NCBI GenBank assembly: GCA_039934035.1
Contig: JBDTMZ010000148.1
Location: forward strand, 39,399 to 103,398
Origin: Solibacter sp039934035
GTDB lineage: Bacteria; Acidobacteriota; Terriglobia; Bryobacterales; Bryobacteraceae
Direction: 5' to 3'
Length of the DNA: 64,000 bases
Positions 35,623 to 44,465 of this stretch are shown here, in pieces. Under the pieces are notes generated by a model that made no database searches, was not told where the DNA came from, and saw only the letters and a list, made by a program, of their open reading frames with translations. How positions within the stretch are numbered: position 1 is the stretch's first letter; the number at the start of each line of letters is the position of its first letter. A program made the position numbers and the translations under genes.

Positions 35623-36759
35623 CTACAACGCTCGCGATACGATCTCGTGCAGTTCCTCTTGGGTCAGGGGAATCGCGTTCCCTTTCATGCTGCTCGCCTG
35701 CGCCGCCTTCTCTACCAGCGTGGGGAGATCGCTCTCCGTGACACCGTAGCTGCGCAGGCGCGGCACTTCGAGCTCCGCGCAAAGCTCGGCGAGCCACCGG
35801 GCGCCATCCTCCGCGACGGCCTGGGAACGGCCGGTGAGTATGCGCCCGACTTCATGGAACCGCGCCAGCCTGTCGGGCGCGCGAGCGGAGACGGCGCGCA
35901 CATTTACTGCCATCGCGTGAGGCAGGATCGCCGCACACACTGCACCGTGCGGCGCCGGGAACATCCCGCCGATGGGTGCCGCGAAACCGTGGACCGCGCC
36001 CAAGCCGGCATTGGCCAGCGCCAGGCCGCCGAGCAGGCTGGCCCAAGCCATACCGGCGCGCGCCTCCCCGTCACCGGGGTCGCGCCAGACGCGAGGCAGG
36101 GCCGCCGCGGCGCGCCGCATGCCTTCCACGCAGAATTGGTCCGTCATCAGGTTGGCCTTCACCGAAAGGTACGGCTCGATCAACTGCGTCAATGCATCCA
36201 GCCCGGTGGACGCGGTCAGTGCGGGCGGCAGTTCGTAAGTTAACTCAGGGTCGACCACCGCCATGCGCGGCAGCATGGAGACGGACCGCAGACTGGCTTT
36301 CACCCCGTGCTGTGTGCTGGCCAGCACCGCGTTGCGCGTGACTTCGCTGCCGGTCCCCGCGGTGGTCGGAATCGCGATGCACGGCGCCGCGGCGTTCGTC
36401 AGCGGACGGCCGAGGCCGACCACTTCGAGGTAGTCTATAGGGTCGCCCGGATTGGTGGCCAGGGCCGCGATCGCTTTGCCGGCGTCCAGCACGCTGCCCC
36501 CGCCAAAGGCGATCACGACGTCACAATCGCGCGGCGCGCGGCGCACCAGGTCCACCGTGGGTTCGCCGGAGACCGCGAAGGTCGCGACCTCCATGCCTGC
36601 CGCTTCCAGGGCGTGGCGTAAAGGCTCCGCGCGGCCGGGGGTTGCGCCGGTGACGAGCAGGGCGCGCCGGCCCATCGAACGGGCGGCGGCCGGAACCTGG
36701 CGTACCGCGCCTTCTCCGAATACGATGCGTCCCGCGCTGGCAAATTCAAAGACTGGCAT
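35623..36759 (-). CDS. iron-type (group III) alcohol dehydrogenase-like protein
   Basis: This 378-residue NAD(P)-dependent oxidoreductase has the family's nucleotide motif GGGSVLDAGKAIA at about 86-98 and PTTAGTGSEVT at 131-141. Metal-ligand positions read Asp188 (TGLDALTQ), Gln192, His257 (AVHGFAAPIG) and His271 (PHGAVCAAILPH). Position 192 is normally histidine in this family, so the metal site may be altered. Maleylacetate reductases and short-chain alcohol dehydrogenases share this fold, and I cannot choose between them. No pathway partners are close. Confidence 0.88.
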   Translation of the reverse strand: MPVFEFASAGRIVFGEGAVRQVPAAARSMGRRALLVTGATPGRAEPLRHALEAAGMEVATFAVSGEPTVDLVRRAPRDCDVVIAFGGGSVLDAGKAIAALATNPGDPIDYLEVVGLGRPLTNAAAPCIAIPTTAGTGSEVTRNAVLASTQHGVKASLRSVSMLPRMAVVDPELTYELPPALTASTGLDALTQLIEPYLSVKANLMTDQFCVEGMRRAAAALPRVWRDPGDGEARAGMAWASLLGGLALANAGLGAVHGFAAPIGGMFPAPHGAVCAAILPHAMAVNVRAVSARAPDRLARFHEVGRILTGRSQAVAEDGARWLAELCAELEVPRLRSYGVTESDLPTLVEKAAQASSMKGNAIPLTQEELHEIVSRAL

Positions 36760-36812
36760 GATCCACTCCCCGCCAGAATATCGCCTTTCCTATTACTGGC
36801 CGGCCATGCCGT

Positions 36813-37463
36813 CTATTTCGCGGCCTTTGCTCCGGCGCGAACGTGGTCCGGTACCCGCCAGTGCACTTTGCCCGACCGGTTCTGGATACGCACCGTCAGT
36901 TCCGCTTCCTGGTCGGCCGAATCGAAAAGAGGGCGCCCATCGTTGCCGGTGAGCGGAAATACGATCCAGAAAAGTTCGTACGAATAGTCCCGGGGCGGCA
37001 CCGCGCCCAGTGCCGCGACATCGCGCAGTTTGGGACTGCTCACGCCGCGAGCCAGGCGCTGCGTATCGCCTTCGTGGCCCGGCGCTCCCAGTAGTGCTAC
37101 CCAATCGGATGGAATCACGCCGGAGCCTTCGTGCGGATCCAACTCCACCAGGATCACGATGCTCCCTGCGGCGCGCGCCTCTTCCTCCAGGCGCACGATG
37201 CCGCCTTCCCGAAGTCCCTTCTCGAGCTGCTGAATTCGGGCATTGGCCCGAATTACCTCAGGAGTCATCCACGTAGCGCGCAACTTGTAATTCACGCTCC
37301 GGTCCGTTTGCACCACACGAAAATCCAGGCTCTTGCCTACCTGTCCGGTCACCCTCCGCGAGAGTACGATCGACTTTGCCTGCTTGAGGTTGGGGAGCGC
37401 GGACTCCCCGCCTGCTGCCCCGCTGGCGGCTGCCAGCAATACCCCGAGCCAACCGGTTTTCAC
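36813..37463 (-). CDS. exported hypothetical protein
   Basis: This is a 216-residue protein with a signal peptide (MKTGWLGVLLAAASGAAG). It has a central helical stretch (IRANARIQQLEKGLREGGIVRLEEEARAAG) between two beta-rich parts, the last ending AELTVRIQNRSGKVHWRVPD. I recognise no family. Its ATG overlaps the stop of the upstream repeat protein by 4 bases (ATGA), so the two are co-translated. Confidence 0.65.
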   Translation of the reverse strand: MKTGWLGVLLAAASGAAGGESALPNLKQAKSIVLSRRVTGQVGKSLDFRVVQTDRSVNYKLRATWMTPEVIRANARIQQLEKGLREGGIVRLEEEARAAGSIVILVELDPHEGSGVIPSDWVALLGAPGHEGDTQRLARGVSSPKLRDVAALGAVPPRDYSYELFWIVFPLTGNDGRPLFDSADQEAELTVRIQNRSGKVHWRVPDHVRAGAKAAK

Positions 37464-38029
37464 TTCGGCAGCTTCTTCAGCAGGCTGATGGTTTCGCTGC
37501 CGCCAAACGCGGTCTTACCTACCATCACCGTCATGAATTCAAATCCTTCCCCTCCTGCCTGATTCAGTTCCTTTTCCATGGTGGACGTGCGTGTAGTCGC
37601 GAGCAGCTTAAATTCCACGAGCTTGGGTCCCGAAACCGGGTCGCGTTCGAGAATCACTGCGACTTCGCGCCCGCCCATTACCGACGCGAACACCGTCTGC
37701 CCGCAATAATCGAACCCTTCGTCTCCTGCGGCATTCAGCTCTTTTTGCAGGGTCCCGGTGCGCGACGTGGCAAGCAGTTTGTAGGCTCGTTTTGCCGCCG
37801 GTGCGTCCGCATTCTTTACCATGACCACTACCACTTCCTTGCCGCCCAGGCCCGTTTCACCGCCCATCACGCTGCCAAAGACGTAACCCGCCTCGGCAGC
37901 CTGATTCATCTCTTTCTCCATAGTGGACGTGCGGGACGTCGCCAGCAGTCTGTAGTCGTATTTCTGCGCGCGTGCGGGCGTACTCAGGCAAGCAAACGTG
38001 CATAGAACCAAAGCGATCGATGATTTCAC
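37460..38029 (-). CDS. exported protein with three ~50-residue internal repeats
   Basis: This is a ~189-residue exported protein. After a signal peptide (ends CLSTPARAQ) it consists of three copies of a unit beginning Y-LLATSRTSTMEKEMNQA, each followed by a Gly-rich beta stretch (for example YVFGSVMGGETGLGGKEVVVVM). The repeats start at KYDYRLLAT, RAYKLLAT and EFKLLAT. I chose the GTG at 38029, which has GAGGAG upstream; the TTG at 38053 is a longer alternative. It heads a two-gene unit with the exported protein at 36813. No family is known to me. Confidence 0.7.
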   Translation of the reverse strand: MKSSIALVLCTFACLSTPARAQKYDYRLLATSRTSTMEKEMNQAAEAGYVFGSVMGGETGLGGKEVVVVMVKNADAPAAKRAYKLLATSRTGTLQKELNAAGDEGFDYCGQTVFASVMGGREVAVILERDPVSGPKLVEFKLLATTRTSTMEKELNQAGGEGFEFMTVMVGKTAFGGSETISLLKKLPK

Positions 38030-38163
38030 CGTGTCATTTCTCCTCGTCAGCAATATTCCGGAATGATGGGTCCGTAATTAAGGACAGTCCGCATGGTACC
38101 ACCCCCTTGTTTTTCGTGGGATCGGCCCAAGCCGTGTGGGCGACGCCGCATGGTGAATTGTTT

Positions 38164-38469
38164 CTAATACCCGGTGTCGTTGGGAAAGACGTTGGAATAA
38201 AAAGCCCGCGTGCGCGGTTCCGCGAACATGTCGTTCACTTTTTCAAGCCACGCATTGTAGTGGGCGGATTCCTTGTGCTTGACCGGCGCAGTCTCGTCTT
38301 TATACACCTCGTAAAGCACGAACTTCGCCGGATCGTCCTGCTGCTGCATGAAATCGAAACGCGCCACACCAGGCTCTTTGGAGCTATTTTCCGCGTTCAC
38401 GATGGTGGCCTCTTTGAAGGCTTCGATGTATTCGGCCTTGACGCGCGCATGGACTATCAGAATGTGCAT
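38164..38469 (-). CDS. antibiotic-biosynthesis-monooxygenase (ABM)/LsrG-like domain protein
   Basis: This is a 101-residue ferredoxin-like fold protein. The motifs IVHARVKAEYIEAFKEATIVNAENSSKEPGVARFDFMQQQDDPAKFVLYEVYKD and AHYNAWLEKVNDMFAEPRT match ABM-domain proteins related to LsrG, the phospho-AI-2 isomerase. No other lsr genes are near, so a signalling role is not supported. It lies divergently from the LOG-family gene with 32 bases between starts. Confidence 0.85.
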   Translation of the reverse strand: MHILIVHARVKAEYIEAFKEATIVNAENSSKEPGVARFDFMQQQDDPAKFVLYEVYKDETAPVKHKESAHYNAWLEKVNDMFAEPRTRAFYSNVFPNDTGY

Positions 38470-38501
38470 TCCTACATCATATGCCGGTATCCTGAAAGCT
38501 C

Positions 38502-39086
38502 ATGATTCAGAGCGTCTGCGTCTACTGTGCGTCGAGTAACCGGTCGTCCGCCGTCTACCTCGGTGCCGCTGCCCAGGTGGGCCGCACCCTGGCGGAAAAC
38601 GGCATCACCGTGGTTTACGGTGGCAGTTCCCTGGGTTCGATGGGCCGTCTGGCGTCAGCCGCGCTCGAGGCCGGCGGCAAGGTGATCGGCGTGCTGCCGC
38701 GCTTCATGGACGAGCTCGAATGGGGCAACCGCGCACTTACCGAACTGCGCATCGTCGACGACATGCACGAGCGCAAGCGCGTCATGCTGGAACTCGCTGA
38801 CGCCGCCATCGCTCTTCCCGGCGGGTGCGGCACCCTGGAAGAACTCTTCGAAGCCATCACCTGGAAGCGCCTCGGGCTGTTTTTCGGACCCGTCGTGCTG
38901 GTCAACGTGAACCGCTTCTTCGACCCCTGCATCGACCTGCTCCAGCGTTGCATCGACGAGCAGTTCATGGACCCGAAGCACCGCGCCATGTGGAGCATCG
39001 CGGACGGTCCGGACGATCTGCTTCCCGTGCTTCGCTCTTCCGGCGAGTGGTCGCGCGACGCGCGTCAGTTCGCGGCATTGCGATGA
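38502..39086 (+). CDS. LOG-family protein (putative nucleoside 5'-monophosphate phosphoribohydrolase)
   Basis: This 194-residue Rossmann-type protein contains PGGCGTLEELFEAITWKRLG, the LOG signature PGGxGTxxE, and VYGGSSLGSMG in place of the usual GGGxxGLMG. The start VCVYCASSNRSSAVYL is typical. LOG enzymes release cytokinin or adenine from the AMP-ribosyl form. Biological role in bacteria is often unclear. Confidence 0.9.
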   Translation: MIQSVCVYCASSNRSSAVYLGAAAQVGRTLAENGITVVYGGSSLGSMGRLASAALEAGGKVIGVLPRFMDELEWGNRALTELRIVDDMHERKRVMLELADAAIALPGGCGTLEELFEAITWKRLGLFFGPVVLVNVNRFFDPCIDLLQRCIDEQFMDPKHRAMWSIADGPDDLLPVLRSSGEWSRDARQFAALR

Positions 39087-39148
39087 GCGCCGCCAGTCTC
39101 TGAAACTCGCGCCGCTGGATTGGTGTATGCTCACGGAAGGCGCGACGC

Positions 39149-40000
39149 ATGAAGATCTCAAGGGCAGGGCGGACAGGAGCGGGGATTCTCCTTCTATTTA
39201 CGTCGTTGTTGGCGTTTCAGAAGCCGTTTCGGGAATTACCCGGCCGTGAGTACAACGACTTTCCCTTGCCGCCGGACTTTCAGGAAAAATCCGAGTGGGT
39301 CTTCGCACGCCTCATGTATCCCGCCGCATTCGGCGGCCGTGGATTCGGCCGTGGACGCTTCGGCGGTGGAGGTGGCGGCAATTACAAGATGGGCTACTCG
39401 AGTTGGACCACGGACTATCCCCGGTCCGACCGCCACTTTGCCGAAGCCATGCGGCGCCTCACCCGGGTCAACGCCCGCAGCGTCGAACAACCGGTGGATC
39501 TCGATGACGGCGAGGCCTACGATTGGCCCTTGCTTTACGGAGTCGAAGTCGGGCACTGGCAATTGACGGATGCGCAAGCCAAGGCGATGCGGGAATATCT
39601 GCTGCGCGGCGGTTTCTTCTGGTGCGACGATTTCCACGCGAACTACGAGTGGCAGGTCTTTGAAGAGAGCATGCACCGCGTATTTCCGGACCGCCCGATC
39701 GTCGACCTCGACAAGACGGAAGCCATCTTTCACGTCATCTACGATCTGGACGACAAATACCAGGTACCCGGCGCGCAATACCTGCGCAGCGGCAGTACCT
39801 ACGAGGTAGACGAGTCCGGCCACCCGGAGCACTGGCGCGGCATCTTTGACGACAAGGGCCGCCTGATGGTCGCCATCTGCCACAATATGGACCTCGGCGA
39901 TTCGTGGGAGCACGCTGACAATCCGCGCTACGACCAGAAATTCTCCGCGCTCGGCATCCGCATCGGCATCAACTACGTCGTTTACTCGATGACCCACTAG
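39149..40000 (+). CDS. exported DUF4159 protein
   Basis: This is a 283-residue exported protein. The signal peptide ends near LLAFQ; a Gly/Arg-rich segment (GGRGFGRGRFGGGGGGN) lies at about 62-78. The DUF4159 body is recognisable in WVFARLMYP, YGVEVGHWQLTDAQAKAMREYLLRGGFFWCDDFHANYEW and the closing IRIGINYVVYSMTH. DUF4159 is related to glutamine-amidotransferase-like folds, but its function is unknown. It may form a transcription unit with the amidohydrolase gene 54 bases downstream. Confidence 0.85.
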   Translation: MKISRAGRTGAGILLLFTSLLAFQKPFRELPGREYNDFPLPPDFQEKSEWVFARLMYPAAFGGRGFGRGRFGGGGGGNYKMGYSSWTTDYPRSDRHFAEAMRRLTRVNARSVEQPVDLDDGEAYDWPLLYGVEVGHWQLTDAQAKAMREYLLRGGFFWCDDFHANYEWQVFEESMHRVFPDRPIVDLDKTEAIFHVIYDLDDKYQVPGAQYLRSGSTYEVDESGHPEHWRGIFDDKGRLMVAICHNMDLGDSWEHADNPRYDQKFSALGIRIGINYVVYSMTH

Positions 40001-40054
40001 CGGCGCACCGCGCTTGTCGGCGGAAGCCCGCGGCGCTCGTGATACGATCCCTAA

Positions 40055-41869
40055 GTGAAGCCCTTCCTCACACTTTTCCTGCTTTCCCTTTCCCTCGGCG
40101 CGCAACCCGTGGCCATTCGCGGCGCCCGCGTTTTCGACGGCACCGGCGCGCCTGCGCGTCAGGCCACTGTGGTCATCAACGGCGGCAAGATTGAAAGCGT
40201 TTCTCCCGATACGGCAATTCCCCCCGGCACGCGCATCATCGACGCCGCGGGCCAGACCCTCCTGCCCGGCATCTTCGATCTGCACACGCACCTCTCCGCG
40301 TCCGCCGTCAGCGGACTCTCGGGCGACTGGGGCAAGAGCCTCAAAGCCTACCTGGCCTGCGGCGTCACCACCGTCAACGACTACGCCACCAACGGCGAGA
40401 TGTTCGCGCCCATGCGCCAGCTTCTCTCCGGCGGCCTCCCCGGTCCGCATGTCAACCTGGCGGTGCGCATGAGTACACCCGGCGGACATGGCACCGAAGC
40501 CGGTTGGGGCGACTTCATGACGCTCACCGCCGCGACGCCCGAACAGGCGCACGCGCAGGCGAAAATAGCGCTCTCCTACAAGCCGGACATCATCAAGGTC
40601 TTCACCGATGGCTGGCGCTACAACACCGCGCCCAATCTCAGCAGCATGAATCGCGAAACGCTCGCCGCCATCGTGCAGGACGCGCATGCCGCGCGCGTGA
40701 AAGTCGTTACGCACACCGTGACGCTGGAGGGCGCGAAAATTGCCGCTGCCGCGGGAGTGGACGTGCTGGTGCACGGCATCGGAGACCGCGACGTAGACGA
40801 CGAACTCATCGCCCTGATGAAAGCCAGTGGCACCGCGTACGTGCCCACGCTGGCGGTCTACGAATTCAAAGGCGGCGCGGCGCCGGCGGCCCGCGTGGCT
40901 GCCTTGCTCGAACCGGAAGTCGGCGCCACCTTGCGAAGGGAAGCATCCGCCTCGCCCATGCCGGCCGAACGCAAGCTGCGCTGGCAGCACCTGATGTTCA
41001 ATGTGAAGCGCCTGTTCGACGCCGGAATTCCGATCGCGCTCGGCACCGATGCCGGCATGCCGGGCACCTACCATGGGTATTCGACGCTCCGCGAGTTGGA
41101 ACTGCTGGTGCAGTCCGGATTCACTCCGCCGCAGGCGCTCGCCACCGCGACCAGCGTGAGTGCGCGCGTCCTGGGTGTCGACGGGCAGCGCGGCACGATC
41201 TCGCCGGGGATGGCGGCAGACCTCGTGCTGGTGGACGGCCGTCCCGACGAGCGCATTTCCGATGTGATGAATACCCGCCGCGTGTGGATCGGCGGCAAGG
41301 AATTCGCACCGCGGGAATTGGAGCAGACAATCCAGTCCAGGGAAATGACGGCCATGGCCACACGAAAGACAGCCGCCGCGATCGACGATATGGAGGACAC
41401 GGCGCGCACCCAACTCGGCACGCTCCGCGTGAATGCGACGGATACGGGTGTCGACCACTCGGCCATGATGATGCTCACGGTCGCTCGCGAGGGCGGCGGG
41501 CATGCCCTGCTGGTGAGCGCGCGCCTTGCCGATCGCGAGCACCCTTACGTGCGCGCCGAATTTCCGCTGACGCAAGGCGCGATTCGGCCCGCCGATCTCT
41601 CCGCGTTCTCGGGCGTTAGTTTCGAAGTGCGCGGCGAAGCGGCAGCGCGCCTGCTGATCTCCGCCTACCATGTGCGCGGCAGTGACGCGTTCGCCGCGCC
41701 CTTCACGCCCTCCGCCACGTGGCAGACCGTGAAGATCCCTTTCACTGCGCTGACGCTCCGCACAGGCGCCGCCTGGGATCCCAAAGATGCGCGCACCTTA
41801 CAACTGGAACTGAGCGCTCCGCCCGCAGCCGCCGCGTGGCTGGAACTCGACAACCTCCGCTTCTACTGA
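40055..41869 (+). CDS. exported amidohydrolase with C-terminal CIA30-like beta domain
   Basis: This is a 604-residue exported metal-dependent hydrolase. A signal peptide ends near LGAQP. The amidohydrolase domain carries GIFDLHTHL (HxH metal site), KVFTDGWRY (bridging Lys region), VVTHTVTLEGAKIAAAAGVDVLVHG and the closing DAGMPGT...ALATATSVSARVLGVDGQRGTISPGMAADLVLVDG. Residues ~430-604 form an extra beta-sandwich similar to complex-I-intermediate-associated domains. The start is a GTG at 40055. The substrate is unknown. A dispersed hairpin repeat follows the stop. Confidence 0.88.
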   Translation: MKPFLTLFLLSLSLGAQPVAIRGARVFDGTGAPARQATVVINGGKIESVSPDTAIPPGTRIIDAAGQTLLPGIFDLHTHLSASAVSGLSGDWGKSLKAYLACGVTTVNDYATNGEMFAPMRQLLSGGLPGPHVNLAVRMSTPGGHGTEAGWGDFMTLTAATPEQAHAQAKIALSYKPDIIKVFTDGWRYNTAPNLSSMNRETLAAIVQDAHAARVKVVTHTVTLEGAKIAAAAGVDVLVHGIGDRDVDDELIALMKASGTAYVPTLAVYEFKGGAAPAARVAALLEPEVGATLRREASASPMPAERKLRWQHLMFNVKRLFDAGIPIALGTDAGMPGTYHGYSTLRELELLVQSGFTPPQALATATSVSARVLGVDGQRGTISPGMAADLVLVDGRPDERISDVMNTRRVWIGGKEFAPRELEQTIQSREMTAMATRKTAAAIDDMEDTARTQLGTLRVNATDTGVDHSAMMMLTVAREGGGHALLVSARLADREHPYVRAEFPLTQGAIRPADLSAFSGVSFEVRGEAAARLLISAYHVRGSDAFAAPFTPSATWQTVKIPFTALTLRTGAAWDPKDARTLQLELSAPPAAAAWLELDNLRFY

Positions 41870-41872
41870 GTA

Positions 41873-42039
41873 GGACAGACCTCCCGGTCTGTCCCGGCGA
41901 GCCTGGCTCGCCAGATGCGCAATTCGCGTGCATTTTCTTTGTGGGGCAGGTATTCCTACCTGCCGCCGGCTTCAGCCGGCGCGAAGCGAGAGCGCTGCAC
42001 TTACCGGTGGGACAGACCATCGTTGTTCGTGGTCTGTCC
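41873..42039. repeat. cluster of dispersed hairpin repeats
   Basis: Five stem-loops stand in 170 bases. GGACAGACC/GGTCTGTCC with a 4-base loop is at 41873-41894; GGCGAGCC/GGCTCGCC at 41896-41912; GGCAGGTA/TACCTGCC with TTCC loop at 41945-41964; CGCCGGC/GCCGGCG at 41964-41981; and the first stem again at 42010-42018 and 42031-42039 with a 12-base loop. The first element recurs at 57113-57134. There is no T-tract. I read these as a REP-like mobile repeat family and possible transcript ends. Confidence 0.75.
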
Positions 42040-42129
42040 GTTCCGTCCGATGGCGTAAATTCTCAAGCCGTCATCTCGCCCTGTTCGAACGAGCCTGATA
42101 ATTACGACACGCAAAAGCCGGGAGGCCTC

Positions 42130-43572
42130 CTACTTCACCCCGGCCGGCAAGCCCGCACGCAGCCATCCCAGCACCGCTTCGAGTCCGTGTCTTCGTGCCA
42201 GGTCGGACACCCGGGCAGTAGACGCCTCATAACCTAGCCGCGCGCGCGCCTCGTCGCCAGTCTGTCGCACATCCTCATCCTGCGCATTCTTCCGCGAGCC
42301 GCCGGGCCCACCGTCCAAGTAGCCCACCAGCCCCTCGCGGAACCAGACCGGCAGTCCGCCCGCTGCCTGCGCCTCGACGAACACGTGCAGGAGTTCGTGC
42401 CGCAGCGTGCCCTCCAGCACGCCGCGCGCCCGCAGCGAATTCGCCGCCTGCAACTGAATCCGCCGCGCCGTGGTGCGCGCCGCTACCCATCCCGGCTCCC
42501 CGGTCGCATTACGAAATGTATCGATATCGGGATAGATGCGCAGTTCGATCCCCGCGGGCGGCGTCCAGCCATACTTCGCGGCGATTTCGCGCACCATGTG
42601 GTCGGCATCTCCCAACACGGCGCGATCGCGCTCCACTTGCGTCGTCATCAGGGAAACGTGCTCTCCGCCCAGACGCCGCCACGAGAGTCCACGCGCCGTG
42701 AGGCCCACCGGAGCGCCGGGATAATAGAACGCCAGAATATCGCGATAGCCGTGTCCTTCGGTGCCCATCTGATCCGCGCCCATCTGGCACAGCCCCGCGC
42801 CGTGGCCGTCGCCCGCGCCCGCAAACTCCAACCTGCCGTTGCTCCCGGCCACCCTCCAGAGATCGCTGCGCAGCGACTGGAAACCAAAGGCGCGTCCGAT
42901 CGCGAACCGGAACGAACTCGCCGCCATGCGCACGCGTTCGCCAGCGCCGCTCAGTTCCAACTCCTTTGCCCTTCCCGACGCGGTGCGCCGCGGAATCGCC
43001 ACCGTCTGAATCTCCGGCGGCGTGCGCAATTGCGCCTGCCGCAGCGCACGCATCAGCTCCGGAGCAGCGACACTCCACCGCCACGCGGTATCGTCGCGAC
43101 GCGTGCAGTACGGGTCCGCATGACTTCGCAGGTAAGGCGCGCGCAGGTCGCTCCAAACGGCGGCGCCTTCCTCCGTAGTGCCCCCGCAGCTTCGCGAGTA
43201 GCAGGCGAAGGCGGGCTTGCCTTCGAACCACAGCATCTCGCCCGCAGTCTGCGCCGCCAGCGCCGTGAGCCGGGGCGTTACGCCGCCGCGATCCACCCGC
43301 TGGCAATGCGTGGTCGAACACAAATCGAACCCTTCGGCCGCGTGCCGCCCGCGCAGATTTACACCATAAGAGCGCGCCGCCACCGCCATCGCCTTGATCG
43401 CTTCGTCACTGCGAAACGTGCTGCACTCTCCCGCCAGCACCGCCGCGACGTAGTCTTCCACCACCATCTCGACGACGCCCGGTCCGATCTTCACTTTCAA
43501 GGTGACCGGCGCTGCCCACGCCAGTGCAAGCCAACAGGCAAACCCGAGCAGCGCTCGCGCGGCCAGCCTCAA
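42130..43572 (-). CDS. SpoIID/LytB-domain protein with a C-terminal peptidase-like domain
   Basis: This is a ~480-residue exported protein. The start is a TTG at 43572 that overlaps the PBP stop (TTGA), with AGAGG 7 bases upstream; the ORF extends further upstream only as a shadow. A signal peptide (RALLGFACWLALAWA) leads into a SpoIID amidase-enhancer/lytic-transglycosylase domain: EDYVAAVLAGECSTFRSDEAIKAMAVAARSYGV, the cysteine-bearing CYSRSCGG and HGAGLCQMGADQMG. The last ~110 residues carry HELLHVFVEAQAAGGLPVWFREGLVGYL, a HExxH-like region of the peptidase-MA type (here HELLH). The gene is coupled to a penicillin-binding protein, implying peptidoglycan remodelling. Confidence 0.86.
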   Translation of the reverse strand: MRLAARALLGFACWLALAWAAPVTLKVKIGPGVVEMVVEDYVAAVLAGECSTFRSDEAIKAMAVAARSYGVNLRGRHAAEGFDLCSTTHCQRVDRGGVTPRLTALAAQTAGEMLWFEGKPAFACYSRSCGGTTEEGAAVWSDLRAPYLRSHADPYCTRRDDTAWRWSVAAPELMRALRQAQLRTPPEIQTVAIPRRTASGRAKELELSGAGERVRMAASSFRFAIGRAFGFQSLRSDLWRVAGSNGRLEFAGAGDGHGAGLCQMGADQMGTEGHGYRDILAFYYPGAPVGLTARGLSWRRLGGEHVSLMTTQVERDRAVLGDADHMVREIAAKYGWTPPAGIELRIYPDIDTFRNATGEPGWVAARTTARRIQLQAANSLRARGVLEGTLRHELLHVFVEAQAAGGLPVWFREGLVGYLDGGPGGSRKNAQDEDVRQTGDEARARLGYEASTARVSDLARRHGLEAVLGWLRAGLPAGVK

Positions 43573-44387
43573 GCCATACCTCTGGCGTGCGCTTCCAGGG
43601 CGCGCCCCGCCACCGGAGCCGCATCGCCGCCGCCCGATTTCCCCTGTACCGCCACCACAATCACCGCCGCATCCGTGAAGCCCGCGAACCATGCGGTGTA
43701 TACGCCCTGCGCCGTGCGGGTGCTGCCCGTCTTCCCCGCGACCTTCATCCCCGCCACGCGCGCCCGCCGCGCCGTGCCCGCTTCCACCGCATCCCTCATG
43801 CCCGCCAGCACCGGGTCCGCCGCGCGATTCGCCAGCCGCCAGTACGCCATCGCCAGCGCCGCCGGAGTCGCCAGCACGCCATCCTCCCCCAGCGCCTGCA
43901 GCGCCACGGGGGCATTCCAGACCCGGCCCGACCCCTCGCCTTCGCCGAACCAGCCGCTGCGCGAGGCCAGTCCCCACTGTTCCATCGCACGGGTCCACTC
44001 CTCGCCGTGAAAACGAGCAGCGTAGTGTGCCACGAAGCAGTTGCACGAATAGGCGATGGCCTCGCGCACGCCAACCGGTCCGGGCAGCGGCGGATGCGAA
44101 CATGCCAGGCTGCGGCCGTTGATGCGCAACTCGCCAGGGCAGGGAAGACGGTCGGTCGCATGCAGCATGCCGCGCTCCCACATCGTCTGCAGCACCAGCG
44201 GCTTCATCGTGGACCCGGGAGGCAGCGCGAGCGTACCCGCCAGTTCCGGCGAGTGCGCCGTAATCAAACGCCGGGACTTGCGCTCCGCCAGAACGATGGC
44301 GCCGTGCACACCCTCCAAACAGCGATCCACCGCCTTGCCCCAGGCGCCGGCAGCGAACAGGCTCGCAATGGCGTGGCGTCGCAGCAT
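43569..44387 (-). CDS. short penicillin-binding-protein transpeptidase
   Basis: This is a 272-residue protein that is essentially one transpeptidase domain. The three active-site motifs are GSTMK (Ser59, Lys62), SCN at 114-116 and KTGST at 219-223. It lacks the dimerisation domain of class B PBPs and a transglycosylase domain. The N terminus (RRHAIASLFAAGAWG) is a weak signal or anchor. It should bind beta-lactams and crosslink or trim peptidoglycan. It overlaps the SpoIID-domain gene by 4 bases, so the two products likely act together. Confidence 0.85.
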   Translation of the reverse strand: MLRRHAIASLFAAGAWGKAVDRCLEGVHGAIVLAERKSRRLITAHSPELAGTLALPPGSTMKPLVLQTMWERGMLHATDRLPCPGELRINGRSLACSHPPLPGPVGVREAIAYSCNCFVAHYAARFHGEEWTRAMEQWGLASRSGWFGEGEGSGRVWNAPVALQALGEDGVLATPAALAMAYWRLANRAADPVLAGMRDAVEAGTARRARVAGMKVAGKTGSTRTAQGVYTAWFAGFTDAAVIVVAVQGKSGGGDAAPVAGRALEAHARGMA

Positions 44388-44465
44388 GCTATCCAGCGTA
44401 CGGCAGGCGTCCCGGCGTGTCCATCGCGCGGCCCCGCGCTACCCGATTATGCCATCCTGAAAAGT

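Noticed and set aside
39236..41671. 811-codon minus-strand frame
   Set aside because: It spans two well-supported plus-strand genes and has no recognisable domain.
43573..44181. upstream extension of the SpoIID-domain frame
   Set aside because: It runs through the PBP gene in another frame; the signal peptide and TTG at 43572 mark the true start.
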